Shown here in pieces: positions 1-8,773 of a stretch of 64,000 bases of DNA. This stretch comes from JAPOXR01 sp964291445 (GTDB lineage: Bacteria > Pseudomonadota > Alphaproteobacteria > Rhodobacterales > Rhodobacteraceae). Positions within the stretch are counted from its first letter, which is position 1, and each line of letters begins with the position of its first letter. The position numbers and the translations under genes are program-made. A model generated the notes under the pieces. It searched no databases, was not told the DNA's origin, and worked only from the letters and a program-made list of their open reading frames with translations. The stretch spans positions 1,178,001 to 1,242,000 of the forward strand of contig OZ219862.1 of assembly GCA_964291445.2 (NCBI GenBank), in the 5' to 3' direction.

Positions 1-68
1 GTGGCGTATTCGGCCCGCCGGAAGACCGGGTTGGCGCTGAAGAAGGGTGCGGAGATGAGCCGGGGCAT
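1..68 (-). CDS. 5' end of an unidentified leftward gene (partial)
   Basis: An ATG at 68-66 on the minus strand opens a frame that runs off the left edge and begins MPRLISAPFFSANPVFRRAE. A good sigma70-like promoter lies just upstream (107-135), leaving a leader of roughly 30 bases. Only 22 residues are visible, too few for a family call. The sequence is not arsenic related, and the gene points away from the ars operon. It could be the N-terminus of a DNA-binding or antitoxin-type protein, but this is a guess. Confidence 0.45.
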   Translation of the reverse strand, partial: MPRLISAPFFSANPVFRRAEYA

Positions 69-106
69 GACGCTTCGAGGGTTTCTTCAATGTATTCGAA
101 AAAAGC

Positions 107-135
107 CATATATTGACTATAGCTAAATGCGTCAA
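107..135 (-). promoter_or_regulatory. sigma70-like promoter for the leftward partial gene
   Basis: On the minus strand TTGACG (135-130) and TATATG (112-107) are separated by exactly 17 bases. The start codon of the leftward frame is at 68. The surrounding sequence is clearly AT-richer than the genes to the right. Confidence 0.5.
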
Positions 136-235
136 TCATGAAGTCAGGAGCAGCGACTCTGTTTTCCTTCGAGCAGGCTCCAGGCCGAATGTGAAATATG
201 GCTTTCTTCGAATTTGGGAATGATCCTGTCGCCGA

Positions 236-421
236 TTACCGCGTTTCGAGTCCACACGTCAGCGCTTCGATTCGGCTTGCAACGTTCTGAGCTGGCTCAC
301 GAAGCTGTTCCGCCATCCAGTTGGCCGCATTGTACGACTTCTTTTTCTTCTCTACTCCCTGTTTCCGGTCATACATGAGGGTGCGCAAATCCGCGTACAT
401 AATTTTGACCACCATTGTCAC
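236..421 (-). CDS. small hypothetical protein, 61 aa
   Basis: A 61-codon frame, divergent from the ars operon, with a lysine-rich centre (KKKK near residue 25) and no motif I recognise. It starts about 25 bases from the putative ArsR operator, so it could be a small gene sharing that control region. It could also be chance coding in an AT-rich intergenic stretch. There is no convincing ribosome-binding site and no membrane segment. The rest of 69-467 holds only the promoter of the left-edge gene and the operator. Confidence 0.2.
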   Translation of the reverse strand: MTMVVKIMYADLRTLMYDRKQGVEKKKKSYNAANWMAEQLREPAQNVASRIEALTCGLETR

Positions 422-447
422 AGAATAATCACTTCCTACATTATCTC

Positions 448-467
448 ATTTCGAATATCTTCAAAAT
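448..467. promoter_or_regulatory. putative ArsR operator (inverted repeat)
   Basis: ATTTCGAA and TTCAAAAT form an inverted repeat with one mismatch around a 4-base spacer, ending directly before the start codon of the arsR reading frame (ATG 468-470). ArsR repressors usually bind such AT-rich inverted repeats at their own promoters. The assignment rests on position and symmetry only. Confidence 0.4.
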
Positions 468-1309
468 ATGGATCGTGAGCAAGTGGTGCGCATGTTGGCC
501 TCATTGGCGCATGGAACGCGGCTGGACGTGTTCCTGCTGTTGACGAGGTGGGCGATGAGGGAATTACCGCGGGCGAGATTGCCGAACGACTGAATGTCGT
601 CCCGTCTTCCCTGACGCATCACCTGAACGAACTCAAGGCGGCTGGCATGGTCGATTGCGTTCGAAACCACAGGCAAATGATCTATTCCGCCCGCATTCCG
701 GCGATGAAGGATTTGGTTTCCTTTCTGACCGGAAATTGCTGTGGCGGTCGACCGGAACTGTGCTCTCCCCGGTGGCGTGGCGATGAGAAGTCTGAAGCGA
801 TGGGCGGCTTCATGGGAGATCGTGTTCTTGATGTTCTTTTCGTGTGCACGGGGAACTCGGCACGAAGCATTATCGCCGAATGCATCCTCAACCGATTGGC
901 CCCCGGGAAATTCAGAGCCTACAGCGCCGGGAGCCAGCCCTCGGGCCGCGTTCATCCACGCACACTGGATCTGTTGTCCAGCTTGAGCTTTGATACTGGC
1001 GATCTTCGCTCAAAGAGTTGGGATGAATTCGCGGCCGAGGGTGCCCCCCAAATGGATTTCGTCTTCACGGTCTGCGACAACGCTGCAAAGGAAATTTTCC
1101 CCGCGTGGCCTGGTCAACCGATGCGTGCCCATTGGGGAGTTCCTGACCCCGCGCAATCGACAGGTAATGATGCCGAAATCGCGGCTGTCTTTAATGACAC
1201 GTACCGGATGCTTGACCAACGAATATCAACTCTTGCCGATTTGCCGATCGCCCCCTTGGACAGGATGTCCTTGCAGCAGCGGCTGGATGAAATCGGCAAG
1301 GACTTATGA
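468..1309 (+). pseudogene. ArsR regulator-ArsC arsenate reductase fusion, frameshifted near residue 27
   Basis: The first frame from ATG 468 gives an ArsR N-terminus (MDREQVVRMLASLAHGTRLD). At about 546-548 the homology jumps by -1 into a frame open from GTG 548 to 1309, which carries the winged helix (TAGEIAERL, SSLTHHLNELKAAG) and a CCGGRPELC tail. A short linker then joins a low-molecular-weight phosphatase-type arsenate reductase with the catalytic loop VCTGNSARS (CX5R) and a second cysteine in TVCDNAAKE. ArsR-ArsC fusions are known; the ArsR part would sense arsenite and the ArsC part reduce arsenate for the Acr3 pump that follows directly. The shift removes the first helices from the main frame. 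GTG 548 might still express a truncated but ArsC-complete protein. A sequencing error cannot be excluded. Confidence 0.75.
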
Positions 1310-2389
1310 ATGACCGCGCAAAGTGAGATCACCGCCAGGAAGGCGGAAAGGGCGGAGCTGGGAGTCTTCGAGCGTTATCTGACCGCCTGGGTTGCACTCT
1401 GCATCGTCGCCGGGATCGCCTTGGGCCATGTATTCCCGGCCCCACTCAAAATCATCGGAAAGGCCGAAATCGCGAAGGTCAACATGCCCGTGGCGGTGCT
1501 CATCTGGCTGATGATCATCCCCATGCTGCTGAAGATCGAGTTCCGTGCATTGCACCACGTCAAAGAGCACTGGCGCGGTGTCGGCGTAACCCTGTTCATC
1601 AACTGGGCCGTGAAGCCGTTTTCCATGGCGGCCCTGGGAATGCTGTTCATCGGCTATCTGTTCCGGGACATGTTGCCTGCCGATCAGATCGATTCCTACA
1701 TTGCCGGACTGATCATCCTCGCCGCCGCACCCTGCACCGCCATGGTATTCGTGTGGAGCAACCTTTCGGATGGCGAACCGCACTTCACGCTGACCCAGGT
1801 GGCGTTGAACGATGCCATCATGATATTCGCCTTCGCGCCGATTGTCGGGCTCTTGCTGGGTCTTTCGTCCATCATCGTCCCCTGGGATACGCTGTTGATC
1901 TCCGTTTTTGCGTTCATCGTCGCTCCGGTGATCGTGTCGCAAATCTTGCGTTCGTATCTCTTGAAGAGCGGTGGCGAACCTGCCCTGGCCAGGGTCCTGG
2001 CGGCAACGCACCCCGTTTCGCTCCTGGCGCTCCTGGCGACACTCATCCTTTTGTTCGGATTCCAGGGCGAACAGATCTTGGCCCAGCCCCTGGTCATCGT
2101 GTTGCTGGCCGTGCCGATACTGATCCAGGTCTATTTCAACTCGGGCCTGGCCTATTTCCTGAACCGTCAGTTCGGTGTCGCCCACTGCGTCGCCGCGCCA
2201 TCGGCTCTGATCGGGGCAAGCAACTTCTTTGAACTCGCGGTGGCGACGGCCATCGGCCTGTTCGGTTTCAATTCTGGTGCGGCTTTGGCAACGGTTGTCG
2301 GGGTCCTCGTCGAGGTGCCGGTGATGCTGTCCGTGGTCCGCATCGTCAACAAGACGAAGAATTGGTACGAGAGGAAAGCTGCATCGTGA
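1310..2389 (+). CDS. acr3: ACR3-family arsenite efflux permease
   Basis: A 359-residue polytopic inner-membrane protein with about ten hydrophobic segments. It matches Acr3 arsenite exporters: an early VALCIVAGIALGHVFP helix, MIIPMLLKIEF, and the family signature AAAPCTAMVFVWS near residue 140 with the conserved cysteine needed for As(III) transport. Length is normal. Its start follows the stop of the ArsR-ArsC gene with no gap (TGA 1307-1309, ATG 1310), so the two are co-transcribed and translationally coupled. It extrudes arsenite produced by ArsC. It is the only undamaged gene of the operon. Confidence 0.93.
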   Translation: MTAQSEITARKAERAELGVFERYLTAWVALCIVAGIALGHVFPAPLKIIGKAEIAKVNMPVAVLIWLMIIPMLLKIEFRALHHVKEHWRGVGVTLFINWAVKPFSMAALGMLFIGYLFRDMLPADQIDSYIAGLIILAAAPCTAMVFVWSNLSDGEPHFTLTQVALNDAIMIFAFAPIVGLLLGLSSIIVPWDTLLISVFAFIVAPVIVSQILRSYLLKSGGEPALARVLAATHPVSLLALLATLILLFGFQGEQILAQPLVIVLLAVPILIQVYFNSGLAYFLNRQFGVAHCVAAPSALIGASNFFELAVATAIGLFGFNSGAALATVVGVLVEVPVMLSVVRIVNKTKNWYERKAAS

Positions 2390-2720
2390 CCATTCGTGTC
2401 GGCATCAACGGGTTGGGCGCATGGGACGCCTGGCGCTACGGGCGGCCTGGGACTGGTCGGAATTCGAGATCGTTCACGCCAACGAGATCACGGGCGGTGC
2501 CACCTGCGCCGGGCATCTGACCGGGTTCGACACGGTACATGGGCAGTGGAACCATGACGTTGCCGCGAAGGAATACGCCCTTGTCATCGACGGAAAAAAT
2601 TTGGGTCTTCCGAAAGTGCGAAGCCCCGAGAAATTCCCCGGGGCGGTCTCGGCGTAGACATCGTCATTTGGACAATGGCGCAAAGAAGGTGATTGTCGCC
2701 TGTCTGCATTTTGGGCACGA
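2386..2720 (+). pseudogene. ars-operon glyceraldehyde-3-phosphate dehydrogenase remnant
   Basis: GTG 2386 overlaps the acr3 stop (GTGA) and encodes TIRVGINGLG, the Rossmann start of a GAPDH. A one-base loss at about 2415-2420 shifts into the frame reading MGRLALRA, then NEITGGA, GFDTVHG and VIDGK. A second shift near 2640 gives LGVDIVI, and a third gives DNGAKKVIVA, the strand before the active-site region. The catalytic domain, including the cysteine, is gone. GAPDH copies in ars operons usually pair with ArsJ to make and export 1-arseno-3-phosphoglycerate; no ArsJ is present here. At least three indels and a large deletion mark it as dead. Nothing recognisable lies between it and 2918. Confidence 0.75.
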
Positions 2721-2917
2721 TACTTCCGATCTACAAGGTTTACTCCCGGAAGCTCTGGCAACCGGCCGGATTTTCGGATGCAGGATGCGCAGGCGGTACA
2801 GTTCGGCCACCATGCTCTGCATTGGGCCCGAAGGTGCCACCCCTTTCGGGTTCGAGGCCGGATCTTGCCAGCTCGCCAATTGCGCTGCAGGAATGCGGCG
2901 GCAGTTCGGGGCCGGAT

Positions 2918-4579
2918 TCAGCGGTCGCTTTCCCGCCAGCGGGGGTTGATCCAGGGCTCGGACTCGTCCCGGGGCAGCGGCGGCTTGCCGAGTATGTGAT
3001 CGGCTGTCTTCTCGCCGACCATGATCGACGGCGCATTCAGATTGCCGTTGGTGATGCGGGGAAAGATCGAACTGTCGACCACACGCAGGCCGTCTACCCC
3101 GATGACCCGGCATTGGTGATCGACAACTGCCTGGCCGTCGGTAGCGCTGCCCATCCTGCAGGTACCGCAGGGATGGTAGGAACTCTCGGCGGTCTCCCGG
3201 ACATAGTCGTCGAGTTCGTCATCCGAATTGCAGTCGCTCCCAGGTGCGATCTCGTCGCCGGCATAGTCGGCGAGGGCCGGTTGCGAGAAGATCTCCCGGG
3301 TCAGTCTTATGCAGTGGCGAAAATCGATCCAGTCCTGCGGATCCGACATGTAGTTGAAGCGGATGGCTGGCGAATCGTCCGGGTCCGGGCTCTTCAGGGT
3401 CACGCTGCCCCGCGATGGCGAGCGCATCGGGCCGACATGGGCCTGGAAACTGTGGTTGCCAGCGCTCGACTTGCCGTCATACCGAGCGGCGATCGGCAGG
3501 AAGTGATACTGGATGTCCGGATACTCGACACCCGGCTTCGAGCGCAGGAAGGCGGCGCTCTCGAAATGGTTCGATGCACCGATGCCGGTCTTGAACAGCA
3601 GCCAGCGCAGCCCGATCCTGGCCTGGTGGAAGGGCGTGAAATAGGTGCCGAGCGTGACCGGTTGCAGGCATTCCTTCTGCACAAGCACCTCGAGATGATC
3701 CTGCAGGTTGCCACCGACACCGGGCCGGTCGGCCATGACCGGAATTCCCAATTCTCCGAGTTCGTCGGCCGGGCCGATTCCCGACAGCATGAGCAGTTTG
3801 GGCGAATTCAGCGGCGCCGCCGATATGATCACCTCCCGCCGGCACCGGATGGTCTCGATTTTCCCGGACCGCCGGATTTCCACGCCGACCGCACGCCGTT
3901 CCTCGAAGATGATCTTCCGGGCCAGCCCCCGAACGAGACGGACATTCGACCTCTGGAGGGCCGGCTTCAGATAGGCGTTTGCAGTCGACCAGCGCCGCCC
4001 CTTCCAGATCGTCTGTTCCATGGGCCCGAAGCCTTCCTGCTTCTGGCCGTTGTAGTCGCTGGTCAGCTCGAAGCCGGCCTGCCGTCCGGCCTGCTCGAAG
4101 GCGGCAAAGAGCGGTATCGTCCTGCTGCCTCGCTGAACATGCAGTGGTCCGCTTCTGCCCCGCCAGGCGGGGTCGCCGCCGTGACCGCCATCATCCCAGC
4201 ATTCCATGCGCCGAAAATATGGCAACACGTCGGCATAGGACCAGCCAGCGGCGCCTGCCTGGGCCCAGTGGTCGTAATCCCTGGCATGGCCGCGGACATA
4301 TACCATGCCGTTGATCGATGACGAGCCGCCGATGACCTTGCCGCGGGGCGTCGCCAGGCGGCGTCCGTTCAGGTTGGGCTCGGGCTCAGTCTTGAAGCCC
4401 CAGTCATACCGAGACATGTTCATCGGGTAGGACAAGGCTGCCGGCATCTGGATGAACGGGCCGATATCGGTGCCGCCGAATTCGATGATCAGCACCTTGA
4501 TGGCAGGGTCTTCCGACAATCGGCTGGCAAGCGTCGAGCCGGCGCTACCCGACCCCACGATGACAAAATCTGCTTCCAT
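2918..4579 (-). CDS. betA: choline dehydrogenase, GMC oxidoreductase family
   Basis: 553 residues, the normal length for BetA. The N-terminus has the FAD-binding motif GSGSAGSTLASRL (about residues 9-21), followed by GMC signatures around RGKVIGGSSSINGMVY (about 80-95). The C-terminal active-site region has SSYHPCGTCRMG, and NGNLNAPSIMVGEKTA closes the flavin domain. The family oxidises choline to betaine aldehyde at the membrane. The gene lies 8 bases downstream of choline sulfatase on the same strand, which favours choline over other alcohols. No betaine-aldehyde dehydrogenase or BetI regulator is present nearby. Confidence 0.85.
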   Translation of the reverse strand: MEADFVIVGSGSAGSTLASRLSEDPAIKVLIIEFGGTDIGPFIQMPAALSYPMNMSRYDWGFKTEPEPNLNGRRLATPRGKVIGGSSSINGMVYVRGHARDYDHWAQAGAAGWSYADVLPYFRRMECWDDGGHGGDPAWRGRSGPLHVQRGSRTIPLFAAFEQAGRQAGFELTSDYNGQKQEGFGPMEQTIWKGRRWSTANAYLKPALQRSNVRLVRGLARKIIFEERRAVGVEIRRSGKIETIRCRREVIISAAPLNSPKLLMLSGIGPADELGELGIPVMADRPGVGGNLQDHLEVLVQKECLQPVTLGTYFTPFHQARIGLRWLLFKTGIGASNHFESAAFLRSKPGVEYPDIQYHFLPIAARYDGKSSAGNHSFQAHVGPMRSPSRGSVTLKSPDPDDSPAIRFNYMSDPQDWIDFRHCIRLTREIFSQPALADYAGDEIAPGSDCNSDDELDDYVRETAESSYHPCGTCRMGSATDGQAVVDHQCRVIGVDGLRVVDSSIFPRITNGNLNAPSIMVGEKTADHILGKPPLPRDESEPWINPRWRESDR

Positions 4580-4587
4580 TTCTTCTG

Positions 4588-6123
4588 TTACACGTCATGG
4601 CCGGCAATTGCGGTCGGGCGCGGGAACCGCGTGCTCTCCTCGAGATGATTGAGGTTCATGTGGTTCCGCATGTAGCGCTCGGATGCCTCCTGCAGCGGTT
4701 GGTAATCCCAGGGATAGTAATTCCCGTTGCGAAGCGCGCCGTAAACCAGGAGCCGGCTGGCCTGGGACAGCCGCGCGGCAGAGTCGAATTCCTCGAGGTT
4801 CCATTCGCTGGCCACGATCTCCCCCAGACGCCGCTCCACGGCATCGTATTCCGTCTTGCCGGCAAGGTTGTCCAGCTCATGGGGATCGCGCTCAAGATCG
4901 AACAATTGCGGTGGATCAATGTCACAGTGAACGTATTTCCATCGCCCGTCGCGAATTCCGACCAGCGGCGCATTGGAGGCTTCGGCCGCGTATTCGAGCA
5001 GCACCGGCCGGCCCTCGGCCCTTCCCTCCATGGCCGGTACCAGCGACCGGCCATCATTCCACTGGTCGAATTCACCGCCGTCGATGCCGGCCAGTTCGGC
5101 CAGGGTCGACGCCAGGTCGATGATGCTGACCGGTTCCTCGACCAGCCCCGGCTCAAAACCGTCGGCGGCGATCATCAGCGGCACCCGCGCCGAGCCTTCG
5201 AAGAACGTCATCTTGAACCACAGCCCGCGCTCGCCGAGCATGTCGCCATGATCGGCCAGGAAAATCACCGCCGTCCGGTCCGATTGCTGCATCGCCTCCA
5301 CGGCGGCGAGTATCTCGCCAATCTTCTCGTCGATATACGAGATGTTGGCGAAATAGCCGCGGCGCGACCGGGCAATATCGGCCTCCGTAACCTGGTAGCT
5401 TCGCCAGTCATTGGCATCGAAGATACGCCGGGAGTGGGGATCGTGTTGCGCATAGGGCATGGCTGCCACCGCCGGCTGCGGGCGCTCGCAGTTCCGGTAG
5501 AGATCCCAGTGCCGGCGGCGTGCGACATAGGGGTCGTGCGGATGGGTGAAGCTGACCACCATCATCCAGGGCTCGTCGTCATTGCGGGCGAATTCATGCA
5601 CCTTGCGCACCGCGTGGTAGGCCACCTCGTCATCATATTCGAGCTGGTTGGTGGTCTCGGCAGTTCCGGCCGATTTGATGCTCCCCAAATTGTGATACCA
5701 CCAGTCGATCCGCTCGCCAGGACGGCGCCAATCCGGCGTCCAACCGAAATCGGCCGGATAGATGTCGGTGGTCAGGCGCTCCTCGAAGCCGTGCAACTGG
5801 TCGGCGCCGACGAAGTGCATCTTGCCGGAAAGGCAGGTCCGGTAGCCGGCAGCACGGAACAGGTGGGCAAAGGTCGGAATATCGCTCCTGAATTCCGACG
5901 CATTGTCGAAGATGCCCATGCGCGACGGCAGCCGGCCCGACATGAAACCGGCCCGGGCCGGAGCGCAAAGCGGAAAGGGCGCATAGGCGTTGGCAAACCG
6001 GACCGACGAGTCGGCAATTCGTTTCAGGTTGGGGACATGGAGCCATCCGGCAGGACCATCCGGGAACAATGTGCCAGCCAGTTGGTCCACCATGAAAACC
6101 AGGACATTCATTCTGCCTGCCAT
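4588..6123 (-). CDS. betC: choline-sulfatase
   Basis: A 511-residue arylsulfatase-fold enzyme. CAPARAGFMSGRLPS (about residues 53-67) is the CxPxR formylglycine motif of type-I sulfatases. NVLVFMVDQLAG at the N-terminus and FLADHGDMLGERGLW in the middle supply Ca-binding aspartates and the conserved histidine. Length and the GKMHFVGADQLHGFEERLTTDIYP stretch around residue 100 match choline sulfatases rather than general arylsulfatases. It hydrolyses choline-O-sulfate to choline, which the adjacent dehydrogenase would oxidise. It is the first gene of a two-gene leftward operon; its promoter should lie in 6124-6530. Confidence 0.87.
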   Translation of the reverse strand: MAGRMNVLVFMVDQLAGTLFPDGPAGWLHVPNLKRIADSSVRFANAYAPFPLCAPARAGFMSGRLPSRMGIFDNASEFRSDIPTFAHLFRAAGYRTCLSGKMHFVGADQLHGFEERLTTDIYPADFGWTPDWRRPGERIDWWYHNLGSIKSAGTAETTNQLEYDDEVAYHAVRKVHEFARNDDEPWMMVVSFTHPHDPYVARRRHWDLYRNCERPQPAVAAMPYAQHDPHSRRIFDANDWRSYQVTEADIARSRRGYFANISYIDEKIGEILAAVEAMQQSDRTAVIFLADHGDMLGERGLWFKMTFFEGSARVPLMIAADGFEPGLVEEPVSIIDLASTLAELAGIDGGEFDQWNDGRSLVPAMEGRAEGRPVLLEYAAEASNAPLVGIRDGRWKYVHCDIDPPQLFDLERDPHELDNLAGKTEYDAVERRLGEIVASEWNLEEFDSAARLSQASRLLVYGALRNGNYYPWDYQPLQEASERYMRNHMNLNHLEESTRFPRPTAIAGHDV

Positions 6124-6530
6124 CCTGTCCCTCCTGCCCGTCCGGATACATGGATCAGGACTGGGTGCACCGCGTCATGACCGGCGCGAGGATGCCCGAT
6201 TCACCGGCCGAAAACAACAATTGGTTGCTGCCCGAATACGGGCCGGGAGACACCGCCGGCGGGCGGCAGCCATCGCTGCCGGATTGCCCCGGGCGCCGCA
6301 TCCCCTGCGAGGGCCGGCACGCAGCCTGTCCATCAGAACGGGGTGCCTCGCTGGCGCCGGCAACGGTTCGGCGCCATGATGGTGCGGTTATTCGTCGAAT
6401 GGATTGCACCCGGGATGATGCCTGCCTGATGACGCCTGTGCTGGCCCCGAACGTCACTGCGCCAGCCTTGACAGGCACGCCTTGTATCAGCGACTGTCAG
6501 CAGTGACGGAACGGACGGAGCAAGCGGACC
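6124..6530. other. intergenic region between divergent betC and DHDPS-like genes
   Basis: About 400 bases with no frame showing protein-like composition. It must hold the promoters of betC (leftward) and of the gene at 6531 (rightward). The latter has a usable ribosome-binding site (CGGAGC about 10 bases before its ATG). I see no clear palindrome or strong -35/-10 pair. Confidence 0.4.
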
Positions 6531-7454
6531 ATGTTCAGGCTCAGCGAGGAGACCAGTGGTGTATTTGTCATCTCGGCGACACCCTTCGGCCCGGACGGGT
6601 CACTTGATCTGGAGGCCGTGCCGCAACTTCTTGAATTCTATGTCGGTTGCGGGGTCAGCGGGATCACCATCCTCGGGGTGATGGGCGAAGCCAACAAGAT
6701 GACAGATGCCGAATCGGCCGAGTTTGCAACGCACGCGCTCAAGCTGGCTGCACCGCGGCTGCCGGTGGTAGTCGGCGTGACCCATACGGCATTGACCGCC
6801 CTGCGGGATTTGTCGCATTCGGTCATGGATCAGGGTGCGGCAGCAGTAATGCTGCAGCCGATTGCAGGGTTGAAGGGCGATGATGCGGTCTTTCGCTATT
6901 TCGAACAGGCCTTTGAGGCAATCGGCACCGGCATTCCGGTCGTCTACCAGGATTTTCCGCAGGCCAGCAACGTCCACCTGTCACCCGCGGCCTGGTCACG
7001 GATGGTCAAGGCGTTTCCCGATTTGGTGATGCTCAAGCACGAGGCCTGCCCCGGCCTGCCCAAGCTCACCAGGATCCGCGAGATGGAACAGGAGGGGAAG
7101 CATCGCCGAACCAGCATCCTGGTCGGCAATAACGGTCTGTATTTTCCGCAGGAACTGCATCGTGGTGCCGATGGTGCCATGACGGGTTTTGCCTTTCCGG
7201 ACGTCCTGGTCAGGGTCTATGACCATTTCATGGCTGGTGCCGTCGACGAGGCGGAAGACCTGTTCGACCAGTATCTGCCGCTGATCCGCCACGAACAGCA
7301 GATCGGCTTTGGCCTGCCGATACGCAAGGAAACCCTCCGGAGGCGCGGGGCGCTGCGCCATGGCACGGCCCGCAAGCCAGCCTACGGGATGACAGCAACC
7401 GATCTTGCCGAGCTTGACCTGTTGCTGGCCCGGGTCGACGGCGATGGCGGATAG
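6531..7454 (+). CDS. dihydrodipicolinate synthase/N-acetylneuraminate lyase family protein
   Basis: A 307-residue class-I aldolase of the DapA/NanA superfamily. The Schiff-base lysine is in VMLKHE (K169) and the partner tyrosine in VVYQDF (Y139). GVMGEANKMT replaces the usual G-x-x-GE motif of true DapA. Family members condense or cleave 2-oxo acids with aldehydes, or dehydrate sugar acids. The differences from DapA and the catabolic setting argue against lysine biosynthesis. It stands alone, convergent with the M20 peptidase gene, and may act on a 2-oxo-acid intermediate of the neighbouring pathway; that role is inferred from context. Confidence 0.75.
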   Translation: MFRLSEETSGVFVISATPFGPDGSLDLEAVPQLLEFYVGCGVSGITILGVMGEANKMTDAESAEFATHALKLAAPRLPVVVGVTHTALTALRDLSHSVMDQGAAAVMLQPIAGLKGDDAVFRYFEQAFEAIGTGIPVVYQDFPQASNVHLSPAAWSRMVKAFPDLVMLKHEACPGLPKLTRIREMEQEGKHRRTSILVGNNGLYFPQELHRGADGAMTGFAFPDVLVRVYDHFMAGAVDEAEDLFDQYLPLIRHEQQIGFGLPIRKETLRRRGALRHGTARKPAYGMTATDLAELDLLLARVDGDGG

Positions 7455-7481
7455 CGCCGCCGCTCCCTGCCTGCCTTGATT

Positions 7482-7511
7482 GGCCGGCCGGCTCTGGCAA
7501 GGCCGCCGGCC
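7482..7511. terminator. possible bidirectional hairpin between convergent genes
   Basis: GGCCGGCCGGC (7482-7492) pairs with GCCGCCGGCC (7502-7511) apart from one bulged base, leaving a 9-base loop. It lies between two genes ending at 7454 and 7544, where a shared terminator is expected. There is no T-tract, so intrinsic termination is unproven. Confidence 0.35.
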
Positions 7512-7543
7512 CGGCAACTCCCACCATGCTTCGGGAGGCGGCG

Positions 7544-8773
7544 CTACCGGGCCGGCCCGATTCCGCAGATGTCGCAGATGGTCAGGAGGTAGATGCGAAT
7601 CATGTCGAGATAGTCGTCGCGGTCGACCCGTTCATCCGGCATGGTGTTGTAGCGCCCGCCAGGCCCGCACACCACGCCCTCCATTCCGCCCTCGGCATGG
7701 AGGTGGCCGGCATCGGTGCCAAAGAAACAGGGCGGAGCGATGGTTCCGGTGGGCTGCGCCACGCCGCGTATCGCCTTATAGGCAGCATTGACCGCGGTGA
7801 CGATCGGGGACCGGGTCGAAACTCTGAATGCCGGCATGTTGGGCTTGTCTTCGCGGGTTTCGGACCACATCCGAACCGCCAGGCCCGGCCACTCGGTCGC
7901 CAGTTGATCGAGCACAGCCCGGATGTCCTGCATGGCTTGTGCCTCGGTCTGGCCCGGCCCGTAGCGACCCGAGCCTGACAGGTGAACAAAATCCGCAACC
8001 TGCGGCGCTCGCCAGTCATGGAACTTGCGCGACAATGCGCCCCTGATCGTTCCGACATGGACCCGGTTGATTGACCGGGTCTCGTCATCCGGAGCATCGG
8101 AAAACGTCAGCTCGGTGAGACGCGGCACCAATGCACAGGCCGCACGGATCGCATCGACCGCCTCCTCGCGTTTCGACAGGTGGCGGGTGATGCCCTCAAG
8201 CTCGATGTGGAAGACGAATGCCGCGGCGTGCATGGTCAGCGCCTGCAGGTCGGTCGGCTCCGAATTGACGAAATAATCGGCCCGGATCCCCTGCCTGACT
8301 GCGGCGAGTGTTCCGACGCCGCCCTGCAGCTCGCCCACGACATAGGTCAGGATCACGTCACCCTTGGGCTGCATGCCGGCATCCATCAACGTGCGCACGG
8401 CACAGAGCGAGGCAGCATCTCCTGCCTTCATGTTCGACACGCCGATCCCGTAGATGAAGTCGTCATCGACCAGGCCGCCCCAGGGATCGACCGTCCATCC
8501 CTCGGTCGCCGGATTGGTATCGAGGTGGCCGTTGAACAGCAGGCTCTTGCCGCCGCCACTGCCACGCCAGATGCCGATGGCATTGACCCGGTCGCCCTCG
8601 ACCGGCTGCAGGCTGGCCTCCAGCCCCATCCCGCCCATGATTTCCACCATGCGTTCGGCCAGCGCCCGCTCACCCTCGGTCTCGGAATAGCTCTTGCAAC
8701 GAACCATCTCGGTCAGCGTCGCCAGGCAAGCTGCCTCGTCGATGTTGCGGGCGGCAATCAGCGGGTCTGTCAT
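7544..8773 (-). CDS. M20 family metallopeptidase (ArgE/DapE/CPG2 type)
   Basis: 409 residues. Zinc-ligand motifs of the family are visible: LLFNGHLDTNP (His and Asp of the first metal site, about residue 80), GVSNMKAGDAAS (bridging Asp region), and a late GTDAGHLHAEGGMEGVV with the final histidine. Such enzymes hydrolyse N-acyl or peptide amide bonds of small molecules. Its ATG overlaps the stop of the ABC ATPase gene upstream (ATGA), so it is the last gene of the leftward transporter operon. It probably deacylates or splits the imported compound in the cytoplasm. No signal peptide. Exact substrate unknown. Confidence 0.82.
   Translation of the reverse strand: MTDPLIAARNIDEAACLATLTEMVRCKSYSETEGERALAERMVEIMGGMGLEASLQPVEGDRVNAIGIWRGSGGGKSLLFNGHLDTNPATEGWTVDPWGGLVDDDFIYGIGVSNMKAGDAASLCAVRTLMDAGMQPKGDVILTYVVGELQGGVGTLAAVRQGIRADYFVNSEPTDLQALTMHAAAFVFHIELEGITRHLSKREEAVDAIRAACALVPRLTELTFSDAPDDETRSINRVHVGTIRGALSRKFHDWRAPQVADFVHLSGSGRYGPGQTEAQAMQDIRAVLDQLATEWPGLAVRMWSETREDKPNMPAFRVSTRSPIVTAVNAAYKAIRGVAQPTGTIAPPCFFGTDAGHLHAEGGMEGVVCGPGGRYNTMPDERVDRDDYLDMIRIYLLTICDICGIGPAR

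Noticed and set aside
461..955. 164-codon minus-strand frame over arsR-arsC
   Set aside because: Shadow of the fusion gene; no motif.
1304..2185. 293-codon antisense frame over acr3
   Set aside because: Very rich in Asp, Gln, Arg and His, with no motif; it mirrors the acr3 coding strand.
2664..3113. 149-codon minus-strand frame over the 3' end of betA
   Set aside because: Overlaps betA in another phase and lacks homology; no good start.
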